From Streptococcus vestibularis ATCC 49124 (GTDB taxonomy: Bacteria > Bacillota > Bacilli > Lactobacillales > Streptococcaceae), in the NCBI RefSeq assembly GCF_000188295.1, contig NZ_GL831112.1:1161441-1172177 (forward strand): a DNA stretch of 10,737 nt, in the 5' to 3' direction. The notes under the pieces were generated by a model, which searched no databases, was not told the DNA's origin, and saw nothing but the letters and a program-made list of their open reading frames with translations. The position numbers and the translations under genes were made by a program. Shown one piece after another: positions 1 through 8,259 of this stretch; the first letter of the stretch is position 1; every line of letters begins with the position of its first letter.

Positions 1-423
1 CTCTCTATCAGCTCTTTTTATTCAAAGACTTTCCGCCAAACTTTAGCACCACATGAAGTTGTTGAGAAGACATTGAATTTCTCAGAGGAACTCGCTAATT
101 ATTATAACCTCTATCAGCTCTTGCTTTTTCACTTTCAGGAGAAAAGAGTAGATGAGTTTTTTGAGTTAATAGAGGAGAACATGAGCAAGGTCAATCACTA
201 CTTTCAAACGGTCTTTAGGACTTTTATTAGACACAAGCAATACATCCAGAATGCGCTAGAAACAGACTATTCAAACGCGAAACTAGAAGCGACTAACAAG
301 TTGATTAAAGACATCAAACGGTTGGGATTCGGTTTTAGAAACTTCATCAACTTTAAGAAACGTGTCTTCATCACTCTGAACATAAAAAAAGAGAAGACCT
401 ATCAGGTCCTCTCTAGATATTAG
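1..423 (+). CDS. ISL3-family transposase, C-terminal part (5' end outside window)
   Basis: The frame is open from base 1 to the TAG at 421-423 (140 codons), so the gene begins upstream of the window. A TTG at 73 is not a credible start because the reading frame and the family similarity continue before it. The sequence has the typical ISL3 C-terminus. Its motif SNAKLEATNKLIK (codons about 89-101 of the visible part) includes the Glu that is the last catalytic acidic residue of the DDE triad in this family. It is followed by the characteristic GFGFRNFINFKKRVFI segment. The two catalytic Asp residues would lie off the left edge, so I cannot say whether the transposase is intact. Its stop codon lies about 46 nt from the ileS stop and the two genes converge. 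The closest named relatives are probably IS1193/IS1167, by recall and not by search. Confidence 0.88.
   Translation, partial: LSISSFYSKTFRQTLAPHEVVEKTLNFSEELANYYNLYQLLLFHFQEKRVDEFFELIEENMSKVNHYFQTVFRTFIRHKQYIQNALETDYSNAKLEATNKLIKDIKRLGFGFRNFINFKKRVFITLNIKKEKTYQVLSRY
384..413 (-). terminator. intrinsic terminator for leftward transcripts, inside the transposase 3' end
   Basis: Read on the minus strand, the arms GAGAGGACCT and AGGTCTTCTC form a 10-bp stem (one G-U pair, loop GAT, 391-413). Seven consecutive U follow directly (390-384). This is a textbook Rho-independent terminator facing transcription that arrives from ileS. On the plus strand the same bases form a stem with an A-C mismatch and no U-tract, so it should work in one direction only. 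It lies wholly inside the last codons of the transposase. It therefore probably ends the divIVA/ileS transcripts now that the element is inserted, and it would shield the element from antisense or read-through transcription. Confidence 0.75.
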
Positions 424-429
424 CTTTTC

Positions 430-456
430 GTCACCCACTACAGTTGACAAGGAGCG
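430..456 (+). repeat. putative right terminal inverted repeat of the ISL3 element
   Basis: The segment begins GTCACCCACTACAGTTGACA and continues AGGAGC. Read in reverse it resembles the GGCTCTTTGTCAAC...GGGTGAC ends that I recall for streptococcal ISL3 elements, with small differences at the outer tip. The partner left repeat is outside the window, so this rests on family resemblance and position between the transposase stop and the ileS stop. Confidence 0.5.
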
Positions 457-468
457 ACTCTTTTTAGC

Positions 469-3267
469 TTATTTTGCTTTAACTTCGAAACCTTCTGCCA
501 CACCTTCAGCAAAGTTTTCTTCGATAATGCTAGCACAGTGATCACAGATAGTCGCGTTGTAGCTACGTTCTTTAGTAGTTGGATCAATACGACGACAACG
601 GTCGCATACTTCACCTTCAGCACGTTCTACTGTGAATGAAACACCTTGGAAGCTTACAGCAGATTCAGGAACATCTTCTTCAGCAATTGTTAGAGCTGAA
701 ACAATCAAAAGTTGAGCAAGGTTAGTATTCAAACTTTCAAGAAGTTCTTTAACTTCAGCATCTGGATAGATAGTTAAATGAGCTTCAAGCGATTTACCAA
801 TAACTTTCTCATTACGAGCTTCTTCCAAAGCTTTTTGAGCTTGTCCACGGAAGTCCATGAAGGCATTCCATTTTTCAAGAAGTGCATCTTGATTTGCAAA
901 ATCTTCTGCTTCTGGCAACTCTGACAATTGAACATAGTCTTCATTTTCAAATTCAAGATATGACCAAATTTCTTCTGCAGTATGAGGAAGGATTGGAGTC
1001 AAGAGTTTTGTAATCTTAACAAGAATATCGTAGAAGACTGTTTGCATTTGACGACGTTCAAGTGATTCAGCGCTCTCAATGTAAACGACATCTTTGGCAA
1101 AATCAAGATAGAAGGCTGACAATTCAACATTAATAAAGTTAACCAAAGCTTTGTAAATAGTCAAGAATTCAAAGTTTGCATAGGCATCACGAATAGTCTT
1201 AACCAATTGGTTGAAACGAATAGTCATATATTGATCGACAGAGCGCAAGTCTTCGAAGGCTACTGCATCAGTTGTTGGATTGAAGTCAGAAGTATTAGCA
1301 AGCAAGAAACGAAGTGTGTTACGAATCTTACGATAAGATTCTGATACTTGGCTAAGGATATCCATTGAGATACGAACGTCATTGCTAGTATCTACACTTG
1401 TTACCCAAAGACGAAGAATTTCAGCACCAAATTGTTTCTCAACATCACTAGGCGCAATGGTATTTCCAAGAGATTTAGACATCTTTTCACCCTTACCATC
1501 AAGTGCAAAACCTTGAGACAAGAGTTGTTTATATGGTGCAACACCATGATTGGCAACTGAGGTGATAAGTGATGAGTTGAACCAACCACGGTATTGGTCT
1601 GAACCTTCGAGATAGAGATCAGCTGGATATGTTAACTCTGGACGGTTTACAACAACACCATTCCATGATGATCCTGAGTCAAACCACACATCCATAATAT
1701 CATTTTCTTTAGTGAACTCACCATTTGGTGAACCTGGATGTGTAAAGCCTTCTGGAAGAAGATCTTTGGCATCACGTTCCCACCAGATAACTGAACCGTG
1801 CTCTTCGAAAAGTTTAGCCACATGTTCAATCGTTTCTTCAGTCATGATTGGTGTTTTATCTTCAGCATAGAAGATTGGGAGTGGTACACCCCAAGCTCGT
1901 TGACGAGAGATTACCCAGTCACCACGGTCACGAATCATGTTGTAGAGACGAACTTTCCCCCACTCAGAATGGAATTTAACTTTTTCAATCTCATCCAAAA
2001 TCTCTTGACGGAATTTAGAAACAGAGGCAAACCATTGCGGCACTGCACGCCAGATGATTGGTTTCTTCGTACGCCAGTCAAATGGGTATGAGTGTGAGAT
2101 TTCTTCTTTCGCAAGAAGTAAATCGCCGAGTTTTTCCATAACAATTGGTGCCACTTTATCGTAGAACTGACCTTCAAAATCAGGACCAGCATTTTCCATC
2201 ATGATACCACGCTCATTAACAGTTACCGCAACTTCAAGGCCATTAGCGATACCTACATTATAGTCATCCTCACCAAAACCAGGGGCCGTATGGACGATAC
2301 CTGTACCAGAATCTGTAGTAACGTGGTCACCAAGGATAACAAGCTCATCAACTTCTGTATCCCAAGGGTGTTCTGTAACGATTTGATTTAATTCATCACC
2401 ACGGTAAGTATTAAGAACTTCTACTTCAGCCCAACCAAATTTCTCAGAAAGACTATTTAGTAATTCAGAAGCAACAATAAACTTACGAGTCTCTCCAGCA
2501 GGTTTTACAAGAACATACTCAATATCTGCACCTACAGTCAAACCACGTGAAGCTGTCACTGTAAATGGTGTTGTAGTCCAAACAACAATATAAGTATCAG
2601 TATCTAAAACACCTTTACCTTCTTTAACCTTATTGGCATAGTAAAGAGATGTTGAAACCAAATCATGATATTCAATCTCTGCTTCAGCAAGTGCTGATTC
2701 TGATGACCATGACCAGTATACAGGTTTCGCACCTTGATAGATATAACCCTTTTTAGCCATTTCACCAAAGACACGGATTTGGGCTGCCTCATAATCTGGT
2801 GTCAAAGTAACATATGGGTTATCCCAATCAGCCGAAACACCAAGACGTTTGAAATCTTCACGTTGTTTGTCAACTTGTGAAAGTGCATAATCACGACACA
2901 TCTTAAGGTATTCAGCACGATCAAGTTCTTTACGTTTCACACCTTGTTTTGCCAACACTTGTTCAATTGGAAGACCATGCGTATCCCAACCAGGAACGTA
3001 AGGAGCATAGAAACCAGACATTGATTTTGAACGAACAATGATATCCTTAGAAATCTTATTCATCGCATGTCCAACGTGAATATTACCATTGGCATATGGA
3101 GGTCCATCATGAAGAGTGAAGTGAGGTTTACCTTGGTTCAACTCTTGACGACGTTGATACATCTTAGCATCTTCCCACTCTTTTTGCCAGAGTGGTTCTT
3201 TATTAGGAAGTCCAGCACGCATTGGAAAAGCTGTCTTACCTAGATTTAAAGTTTCTTTAAGTTTCAT
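469..3267 (-). CDS. ileS: isoleucyl-tRNA synthetase
   Basis: Cytoplasmic class I aminoacyl-tRNA synthetase that charges tRNA-Ile with isoleucine at the expense of ATP and edits mischarged valine. It has 932 residues, the usual length for the bacterial enzyme. Visible signatures are the HIGH motif as HVGH (64-67) after [10 protein letters not shown], the CP1 editing domain with TTTP (231-234) and [15 protein letters not shown] (321-335), and KMSKS (595-599). A C-terminal zinc site has two CxxC pairs, Cys888/Cys891 and Cys908/Cys911. The ATG at 3265-3267 is preceded by a good Shine-Dalgarno (AAGAGGAG, 5 nt spacing). Upstream is a T-box leader, so expression should rise when tRNA-Ile is uncharged. 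It lies downstream of divIVA but is controlled separately. The gene is intact and its stop lies about 12 nt from the inferred edge of the insertion sequence. Confidence 0.98.
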   Translation of the reverse strand: MKLKETLNLGKTAFPMRAGLPNKEPLWQKEWEDAKMYQRRQELNQGKPHFTLHDGPPYANGNIHVGHAMNKISKDIIVRSKSMSGFYAPYVPGWDTHGLPIEQVLAKQGVKRKELDRAEYLKMCRDYALSQVDKQREDFKRLGVSADWDNPYVTLTPDYEAAQIRVFGEMAKKGYIYQGAKPVYWSWSSESALAEAEIEYHDLVSTSLYYANKVKEGKGVLDTDTYIVVWTTTPFTVTASRGLTVGADIEYVLVKPAGETRKFIVASELLNSLSEKFGWAEVEVLNTYRGDELNQIVTEHPWDTEVDELVILGDHVTTDSGTGIVHTAPGFGEDDYNVGIANGLEVAVTVNERGIMMENAGPDFEGQFYDKVAPIVMEKLGDLLLAKEEISHSYPFDWRTKKPIIWRAVPQWFASVSKFRQEILDEIEKVKFHSEWGKVRLYNMIRDRGDWVISRQRAWGVPLPIFYAEDKTPIMTEETIEHVAKLFEEHGSVIWWERDAKDLLPEGFTHPGSPNGEFTKENDIMDVWFDSGSSWNGVVVNRPELTYPADLYLEGSDQYRGWFNSSLITSVANHGVAPYKQLLSQGFALDGKGEKMSKSLGNTIAPSDVEKQFGAEILRLWVTSVDTSNDVRISMDILSQVSESYRKIRNTLRFLLANTSDFNPTTDAVAFEDLRSVDQYMTIRFNQLVKTIRDAYANFEFLTIYKALVNFINVELSAFYLDFAKDVVYIESAESLERRQMQTVFYDILVKITKLLTPILPHTAEEIWSYLEFENEDYVQLSELPEAEDFANQDALLEKWNAFMDFRGQAQKALEEARNEKVIGKSLEAHLTIYPDAEVKELLESLNTNLAQLLIVSALTIAEEDVPESAVSFQGVSFTVERAEGEVCDRCRRIDPTTKERSYNATICDHCASIIEENFAEGVAEGFEVKAK

Positions 3268-3296
3268 TATATCTCCTCTTTAATTTAATTCTACTA

Positions 3297-3333
3297 AATA
3301 AAAAGAGCCTTCATCAAAAAAGGACGAAAGCTC
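3297..3333 (-). terminator. T-box-controlled intrinsic terminator upstream of ileS
   Basis: On the minus strand, GAGCTTTCGTC (3333-3323) pairs with GATGAAGGCTC (3315-3305) over 11 bp, including two G-U pairs. Five U and then AUUU follow from 3304. It stops leader transcription when tRNA-Ile is charged, and it lies about 30-40 nt before the ileS start codon. Confidence 0.9.
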
Positions 3334-3356
3334 GTGGTACCACCTTAGTTTAGAGC
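3330..3356 (-). promoter_or_regulatory. T-box antiterminator helix
   Basis: GCTC (3356-3353) can pair with GAGC (3333-3330), enclosing the T-box core with its UGGU bulge. Uncharged tRNA-Ile would stabilise this helix. The GAGC arm is the same sequence that starts the 5' arm of the downstream terminator, so the two structures cannot form together. Confidence 0.8.
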
Positions 3357-3514
3357 ACGTAAAATTGCTCCCTCAAATGTCCGTAAGGAGGACCTCCCTT
3401 CTAGCTTACTTATTTCAGTTAGAATGCTTGAAAATGATAACTATCCAAATAGGGAATGTGGGACTCACACCATCTCCCACTCGCTGTTAATATACTTGGT
3501 AAGTTGTATTTTTC

Positions 3515-4390
3515 TTATTCGCCAATATTTAATTTAAAAGTTTGTGTTTCATTAAGGTTGATTTCAACACTTGCTTCTGGTTGCAAATCAATCTCCTCGT
3601 CTACAAGTGTAGAAGTTGGAAAATCAGCTACTTCACTTTCGAATGAATCTGCAATACCAAAATCTACTGGAATTGAAGTAATATCATTTGTTTCGTCAAT
3701 ATCTGGATTAGAGAAATCTTCAACTTGTTTATTGCTTTCAGCAACGCGACGTTGAAGTTCAGCCATTTCGTCAGGAGTGAATTGACGAGTTGCATCGAAC
3801 GAAGCAGCATCATTTGAATCTGGAACATGTTCATCCAGCACTTTTTCAACAACTTCTTTAAAGGCAGCATCTGAGTTTTGAAGATAAATAGCTGTTGGTT
3901 GCAACAATTCCCCCCACTCTGGAGCATTTGCCAAGCTAAGTTGACCTTCAACTGCAGCCAAAAGACGTTGGTGGAAAACACGACTTTGACGTTTAAGTTC
4001 TTCAGTTTCAATGGCAACACGTTTTGCTTCATCTGTAGCATCACGAAGAATTTCAGATGCCTTAGATTTAGCTTCTTCAATCAAGTGTGTCGCATTAAAG
4101 TTGGCCTTGTTAATCAAGTTAGCTGATTCATCTGCTGCTGAAGCTTTAACTTTTTCAGCTGTTTCTTGAGCCAAGATAACTGACTGGCTCAATGATTCTT
4201 TCATTTCGTCAAAATAAGCCAATTTTTCTTCAAGCTCTTTTACACGAGTAGAAAGTTCACGATTGTCACGAACTAAATCTTCATAATCATCTACGATAAT
4301 ATCAAGAAATTCATCTACTTCTTGTTCATTGTATCCACGAAATTTAGTGGTAAACTGTTTATCTTTAATATCAAGTGCTGTGATTGCCAT
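3515..4390 (-). CDS. divIVA: cell division / polarity protein DivIVA
   Basis: Membrane-curvature-sensing coiled-coil scaffold that collects at septa and poles. In streptococci it supports septal and peripheral wall synthesis. The protein has 291 residues. The N-terminal membrane-binding domain (about 1-60) carries FTTKFRGYNEQEVDEFLD; Phe17 and Arg18 occupy the positions that insert into the membrane in B. subtilis DivIVA. A long coiled coil follows (about 30-165), rich in Glu, Lys and Ala and including AQETAEKVK and EELKRQSRVFHQRLLA. The tail from about 200 is acidic and probably disordered, and is longer than in Bacillus, as is usual in streptococci. The ATG (4388-4390) has a strong AAGGAGG (4397-4403, 6 nt spacing). 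The first base of that site is the last base of the preceding 48-codon ORF. Codons 21-55 are duplicated upstream. Confidence 0.97.
   Translation of the reverse strand: MAITALDIKDKQFTTKFRGYNEQEVDEFLDIIVDDYEDLVRDNRELSTRVKELEEKLAYFDEMKESLSQSVILAQETAEKVKASAADESANLINKANFNATHLIEEAKSKASEILRDATDEAKRVAIETEELKRQSRVFHQRLLAAVEGQLSLANAPEWGELLQPTAIYLQNSDAAFKEVVEKVLDEHVPDSNDAASFDATRQFTPDEMAELQRRVAESNKQVEDFSNPDIDETNDITSIPVDFGIADSFESEVADFPTSTLVDEEIDLQPEASVEINLNETQTFKLNIGE
4226..4330 (-). repeat. direct repeat copy A (divIVA codons 21-55)
   Basis: This 105-nt segment within divIVA encodes NEQEVDEFLD through KELEE. It aligns without gaps to 4418-4522: 95 of 105 bases match by my count, and the first 42 are identical. 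The copies are 192 nt apart (64 codons). Confidence 0.93.
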
Positions 4391-4402
4391 TACAGGCCTC
4401 CT

Positions 4403-4549
4403 TTATTTTTTTACCATTTCTTCAAACTCTTTTACATGAGCAACAAGTTCACGATTTCCATGAACTAAATCTTCATAACTATCTACGATAATATCAAGAA
4501 ATTCATCTACTTCTTGTTCATTACAGATCTCCTCAAGTTTCATTAGCAT
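4403..4549 (-). CDS. small DivIVA-like ORF (48 codons), possibly a divIVA fragment duplication
   Basis: A 48-codon frame between ylmH and divIVA on their strand. It begins MLMKLEEIC and then carries a diverged copy of DivIVA residues 21-55 (NEQEVDEFLDIIVDSYEDLV...VKEFEE), ending MVKK. It lacks the first 20 DivIVA residues, including the Phe17/Arg18 membrane tip, and lacks the main coiled coil. The TAA at 4403-4405 shares one base with the divIVA Shine-Dalgarno, so translation could be coupled. The start is uncertain: ATG at 4549 or 4543, neither with a good ribosome binding site. A 6-bp hairpin (4545-4559) covers the first of these. The frame is the same as that of ylmH after its stop. It could be a small DivIVA-interacting peptide or simply a decaying partial duplication; I do not assign a function. 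Confidence 0.5.
   Translation of the reverse strand: MLMKLEEICNEQEVDEFLDIIVDSYEDLVHGNRELVAHVKEFEEMVKK
4418..4522 (-). repeat. direct repeat copy B (DivIVA-like segment in the small ORF)
   Basis: This is the upstream copy of the divIVA codon 21-55 segment. Seven codons differ from copy A (D35S, R41H, D42G, S47V, T48A, R49H, L53F in DivIVA numbering). Every changed codon alters the amino acid and none is silent. No gap or stop interrupts it. Similarity ends abruptly on both sides. Confidence 0.93.
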
Positions 4550-4573
4550 CTCTGATGCTTTTAAATTAAATAC

Positions 4574-5373
4574 CTACTTTTGTCGTCTTAGAAGACTGTC
4601 GATGACGACCTTAGCTTTTCCTGATTTAGAAATTCCTTCTTGTTGAGCTAGACGAAATCGGCCAAAACCTCTAACTGAAATCATATCACCAATAGATATT
4701 GTCTGATCAGCTTTCTCAATTTGCCTATAATTAAGTTTGACTTTTCCTGAAGCAATTAGCTTTAAAGCATTTGAACGTGATATTTTTAATACTGTAGCTA
4801 ACACATTATCAAGACGCATACTAGAAAGCAAGACAAAAAATTGAGAATATTTTTCTTGATTTGAAATCCAATCATCTTTACTTGCTTCTCTAAGCGTAAC
4901 CGAAACCTTACCGATTTTAGTAATAGTCATTATTGCATAGCTGGCTAGATGAGAAGCAATATTAAATTGAACTCGGCCTTCTTCATCAAGAATGACATCT
5001 CCAAATACTTGACGTTCAAGACCAAGTTGATTGATCAGTGCGCCCAAAATTTTGGGGTGTATCAATTTATTAAATTGTCTAGCATAAGAAATCTCTAATC
5101 GTTTAATTTCAAAGTCATCTTCATCAAGCTCATAATAATCCGGTGCAAGAATCACTCTTCCATACTCTTCGTTATCAAAAGTTGAACTTACAAAAAATTT
5201 TAAATTATAGTAATTTGCTAAATCTTTGACAATCTGGATTTCACGAGGATTTAAGAAATCAGTCAAATAGGGGCTATACCGATCTTCAACTAATTGACAA
5301 AATCCCTTAACCTTTTCTAAAAAAAACGTTCTTCTAACGAGTAATGCTGTTCAATATTTTTTTGTTCAAACAT
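4574..5373 (-). pseudogene. ylmH: YlmH, S4-domain RNA-binding protein, with apparent frameshift near the N-terminus
   Basis: Conserved dcw-cluster RNA-binding protein with a C-terminal S4 domain (about 189-243 of the restored protein, from DNVLATVLKISRSNALKLI to GRFRL). Family members bind rRNA or ribosomal large-subunit complexes. The natural start is the ATG at 5371-5373, which overlaps the ylmG stop as TGATG. It reads MFEQKNIEQHYSLEERFF and then hits TAG (5317-5319) at a run of eight A on the plus strand (5319-5326). With nine, the frame would continue LEKVKGFCQLVEDRYSPYLTDFLNPRE to the TAG at 4574, giving 266 residues, close to the family norm. The downstream frame alone has only a TTG at 5266 and no Shine-Dalgarno. 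The cause may be a sequencing error, true inactivation or slippage rescue. Confidence 0.88.
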
Positions 5374-5630
5374 CAAAATAGGACAACCTTAAGAATACTA
5401 AGAGAGAAATTTAACAAAAGTATAATTGCGATAATTGAAAAATCAATACCAGCAAAAACCAAATTCAGCCTACGAAATGGCGCAAGAATTGGCTGAACAA
5501 TTTGTCTAATAGTCTTTCCAAGAGCTGTATCATAAGCTCCTGGAAACCAAGATAACAAAGCATAGATTACAAGGAGTATCTCTACTAAGTTAACAATACG
5601 TGCCCAAATAACATATAGTAATACAGACAT
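5373..5630 (-). CDS. ylmG: YggT-family membrane protein YlmG
   Basis: Small integral membrane protein of 85 residues with the YggT-family layout. It has a hydrophobic helix at about 4-28 and the conserved amphipathic stretch SWFPGAYDTALGKTIRQIVQPILAPFRR (27-54). A second helix follows at about 58-84. The molecular role is not firmly known; family members are linked to membrane or division-site organisation. It starts 3 nt after the sepF stop, and its TGA overlaps the ylmH ATG (TGATG), consistent with translational coupling within the operon. The Shine-Dalgarno is weak (AAGAGACG inside the sepF end), which also suggests coupled initiation. Confidence 0.93.
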   Translation of the reverse strand: MSVLLYVIWARIVNLVEILLVIYALLSWFPGAYDTALGKTIRQIVQPILAPFRRLNLVFAGIDFSIIAIILLLNFSLSILKVVLF

Positions 5631-5633
5631 GGC

Positions 5634-6218
5634 TTAACGTCTCTTCATGTCGAAGTCGAAAGTAGCTTCTTGATTTCCATGAGTCAAACCAATCTCTTCG
5701 ATGTCAACAACAACGTTGATTGGTGTGAGCAAGTACATGGAAGAACCAACTTTTTGTAAGTTTCCTGTAAGTACCTTGCTAGCACCATCAATAAAGTCTA
5801 AACAACGACGAGCTTGTGCTTCTAACATATATTGAAAATCAATTAAAACACATTCATTTTCAATCAAAAGTTCTACAATTTCTTGAGCATCTTCATATTT
5901 TTTAGGATATTTAATTGCAATTGTAGTTTTAGTTATATTCATTTGTTGGGATCCCTGACTAGCTTGTGATCGACTCAAAGGTAAACTACGAAGGACTTGA
6001 GTTTCCTGTACGTCTGAATTGATATGTTGGCGACGAGGAGGGACTGTTGCCTGAGGACGCTCAGGTTTACGTTGCTGTCGAGGGGGTGGTGTATGCCCAG
6101 TTTTCTGTACTTTAACTGGACGTTCTTTAGCCTCTTCTTTAGCAACATCTTCATAATCTGTTACTTCGTCGGTATCAAAATATGAAACAATTTTATCAAT
6201 TGCATCTTTTATTGCCAT
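5634..6218 (-). CDS. sepF: SepF, FtsZ-ring membrane anchor
   Basis: Cytoplasmic protein that binds the FtsZ C-terminal tail, polymerises into rings and tethers the Z-ring to the membrane alongside FtsA. I place the start at the ATG at 6216-6218 ([14 protein letters not shown], 194 residues), 4 nt after the ylmE stop and with GGAG upstream. The family begins with this amphipathic membrane-targeting helix, so a more upstream in-frame ATG, inside ylmE, is unlikely. Residues about 35-90 form a linker rich in Pro, Gln and Arg, presumably disordered. Residues about 95-180 are the SepF (DUF552) domain, with [12 protein letters not shown], the [20 protein letters not shown] helix region and the [15 protein letters not shown] strand. 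The gene appears intact. Confidence 0.95.
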   Translation of the reverse strand: MAIKDAIDKIVSYFDTDEVTDYEDVAKEEAKERPVKVQKTGHTPPPRQQRKPERPQATVPPRRQHINSDVQETQVLRSLPLSRSQASQGSQQMNITKTTIAIKYPKKYEDAQEIVELLIENECVLIDFQYMLEAQARRCLDFIDGASKVLTGNLQKVGSSMYLLTPINVVVDIEEIGLTHGNQEATFDFDMKRR

Positions 6219-6222
6219 AAGG

Positions 6223-6908
6223 TTATTCTCCGTTCTCTTTAAAGAATGCACTGCCTATTCTAACAAAGGTTGATCCATTCTGAATAGCCATGTCATAGTC
6301 TCGACTCATCCCCATGCTTAGTTGATCACAAGGAACATTCTTTATTTTTTTATCTTGAATTGATTGTCTAAGTTCATTTGTCTCAGCAAAAATCTTATCA
6401 AGTTCTTGAGCATTCGCATCAATTGGAGCCATAGTCATTAGCCCTACTATACAAATTTTATCAAGATTTTCAATGTGATTTAGAACTGTATCAAGTTCTT
6501 CAGGTGGAAAACCATGTTTCGACTCCTCACCTGAAACATTAACTTGTAGGAAGCAATTAATGGTATGATCCGCACGCTTTTGAATTTCCTCTGCCAATTT
6601 AACAGAATCCAAAGCATGAAAATAATCAACTAAATTAATAACATCCTTTACTTTTCGACGTTGTAAACTACCAATAAGGTGCCATGTCAAATCATATTTT
6701 TTTAATGCCTGATACTTATCTAAAAATTTATCAACACGGTTTTCAGCAATGTGTTTAATTCCCGTTTCAACCAATTCTTCAGCGATTTCACTTGAAACAT
6801 ACTTAGTTACGGCAATTATATTGACTTCTTCGCTAGAGCGATTAGCTTTTTCACATGCTTTTTTTACCGCTTGATAAATACCATTTTTATTATCTTCTAT
6901 AGTCATCA

Positions 6909-6909
<1 letters not shown>
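6223..6909 (-). CDS. ylmE: YlmE/YggS-family pyridoxal phosphate homeostasis protein
   Basis: Cytoplasmic PLP-binding protein of the YggS/PROSC (COG0325) family, an alanine-racemase-like TIM barrel without known enzymatic activity that helps balance vitamin B6 and amino or keto acid pools. It has 228 residues. Lys36 in [11 protein letters not shown] is the expected Schiff-base lysine. Other family blocks are [49 protein letters not shown] and the phosphate-binding C-terminus [27 protein letters not shown]. Two adjacent ATG codons (6907-6909 and 6904-6906) are possible starts. The first shares a base with the ftsZ stop (TAATG), and no independent Shine-Dalgarno is obvious, so initiation is probably coupled to ftsZ. 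Confidence 0.95.
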
Positions 6910-8240
<1,331 letters not shown>

Positions 8241-8259
8241 TCACTTTTACTAGATTCAA

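Larger units (their letters stand above)
1..456 (+). mobile_element. 3' part of an ISL3-family insertion sequence
   Basis: This is the right-hand end of an insertion sequence that enters from the left edge. It holds the C-terminal part of an ISL3-type transposase and a short non-coding tail. The tail contains ACCCACTACAGTTGACAA (434-451), which resembles, read on the other strand, the terminal inverted repeat TTGTCAACTRTAGTGGGT known from streptococcal ISL3 elements. The tail runs to within about 12 nt of the ileS stop codon, so the element sits immediately downstream of the ileS coding region. The left end is outside the window, so the inverted repeat and the target duplication cannot be confirmed. 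The right boundary (about 456) is uncertain by several bases. Confidence 0.75.
3297..3494 (-). promoter_or_regulatory. T-box leader (tRNA-Ile-responsive) of ileS
   Basis: The 247-nt gap between divIVA and ileS holds a T-box riboswitch on the ileS strand. The distal part of stem I is clear: GTGGGA (3480-3475) pairs with TCCCAC (3463-3458) and encloses GATGGTGTGAG, the conserved AG-bulge/GNUG region. A likely specifier codon ATC (Ile) lies at 3438-3436, followed by A; an ATA at 3444-3442 is a second candidate, also Ile. The T-box core AAGGTGGTACCACG is at 3346-3333. Its UGGU (3342-3339) is complementary to ACCA, which matches a tRNA-Ile acceptor end with discriminator A. Mutually exclusive antiterminator and terminator stems follow. 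I could not fold the lower stem I by eye, so the 5' limit is approximate. I found no convincing promoter; it is probably within the 3' end of divIVA. Confidence 0.93.

Noticed and set aside
3..122. CTCTATCAGCTCTT occurs twice (3-16 and 109-122)
   Set aside because: The two 14-mers lie in the same reading frame of the transposase but at unrelated parts of the protein. No longer similarity surrounds them, so I treat them as chance.
1798..2091. Long plus-strand and minus-strand alternative frames inside ileS, divIVA, ftsZ and ftsA
   Set aside because: They are shadows of strongly conserved genes, with no recognisable protein features and no ribosome sites.
3489..3525. Possible ileS promoter: TATATT (3489-3494) or TTGGCG (3520-3525)
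   Set aside because: TATATT has no -35 at 16-18 nt and would start transcription too late to include a full stem I. TTGGCG has only TTACCA at 17 nt. Neither is convincing.
4545..4559. Perfect hairpin AGCATC-AGA-GATGCT as a terminator after ylmH
   Set aside because: It has only 6 bp, is followed by TAATGAAACTTG with no U-tract, and overlaps a candidate start codon. It may affect translation but is not an intrinsic terminator.
4574..5266. ylmH as an intact 230-residue gene starting at TTG 5264-5266
   Set aside because: The family N-terminus is encoded upstream in another frame, the TTG has no ribosome site, and an ATG overlapping the ylmG stop is the natural start.
6219..6251. Upstream in-frame ATG for sepF at 6251
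   Set aside because: It lies inside ylmE and adds residues before the amphipathic helix that begins SepF proteins. The ATG at 6218 with GGAG upstream fits better.
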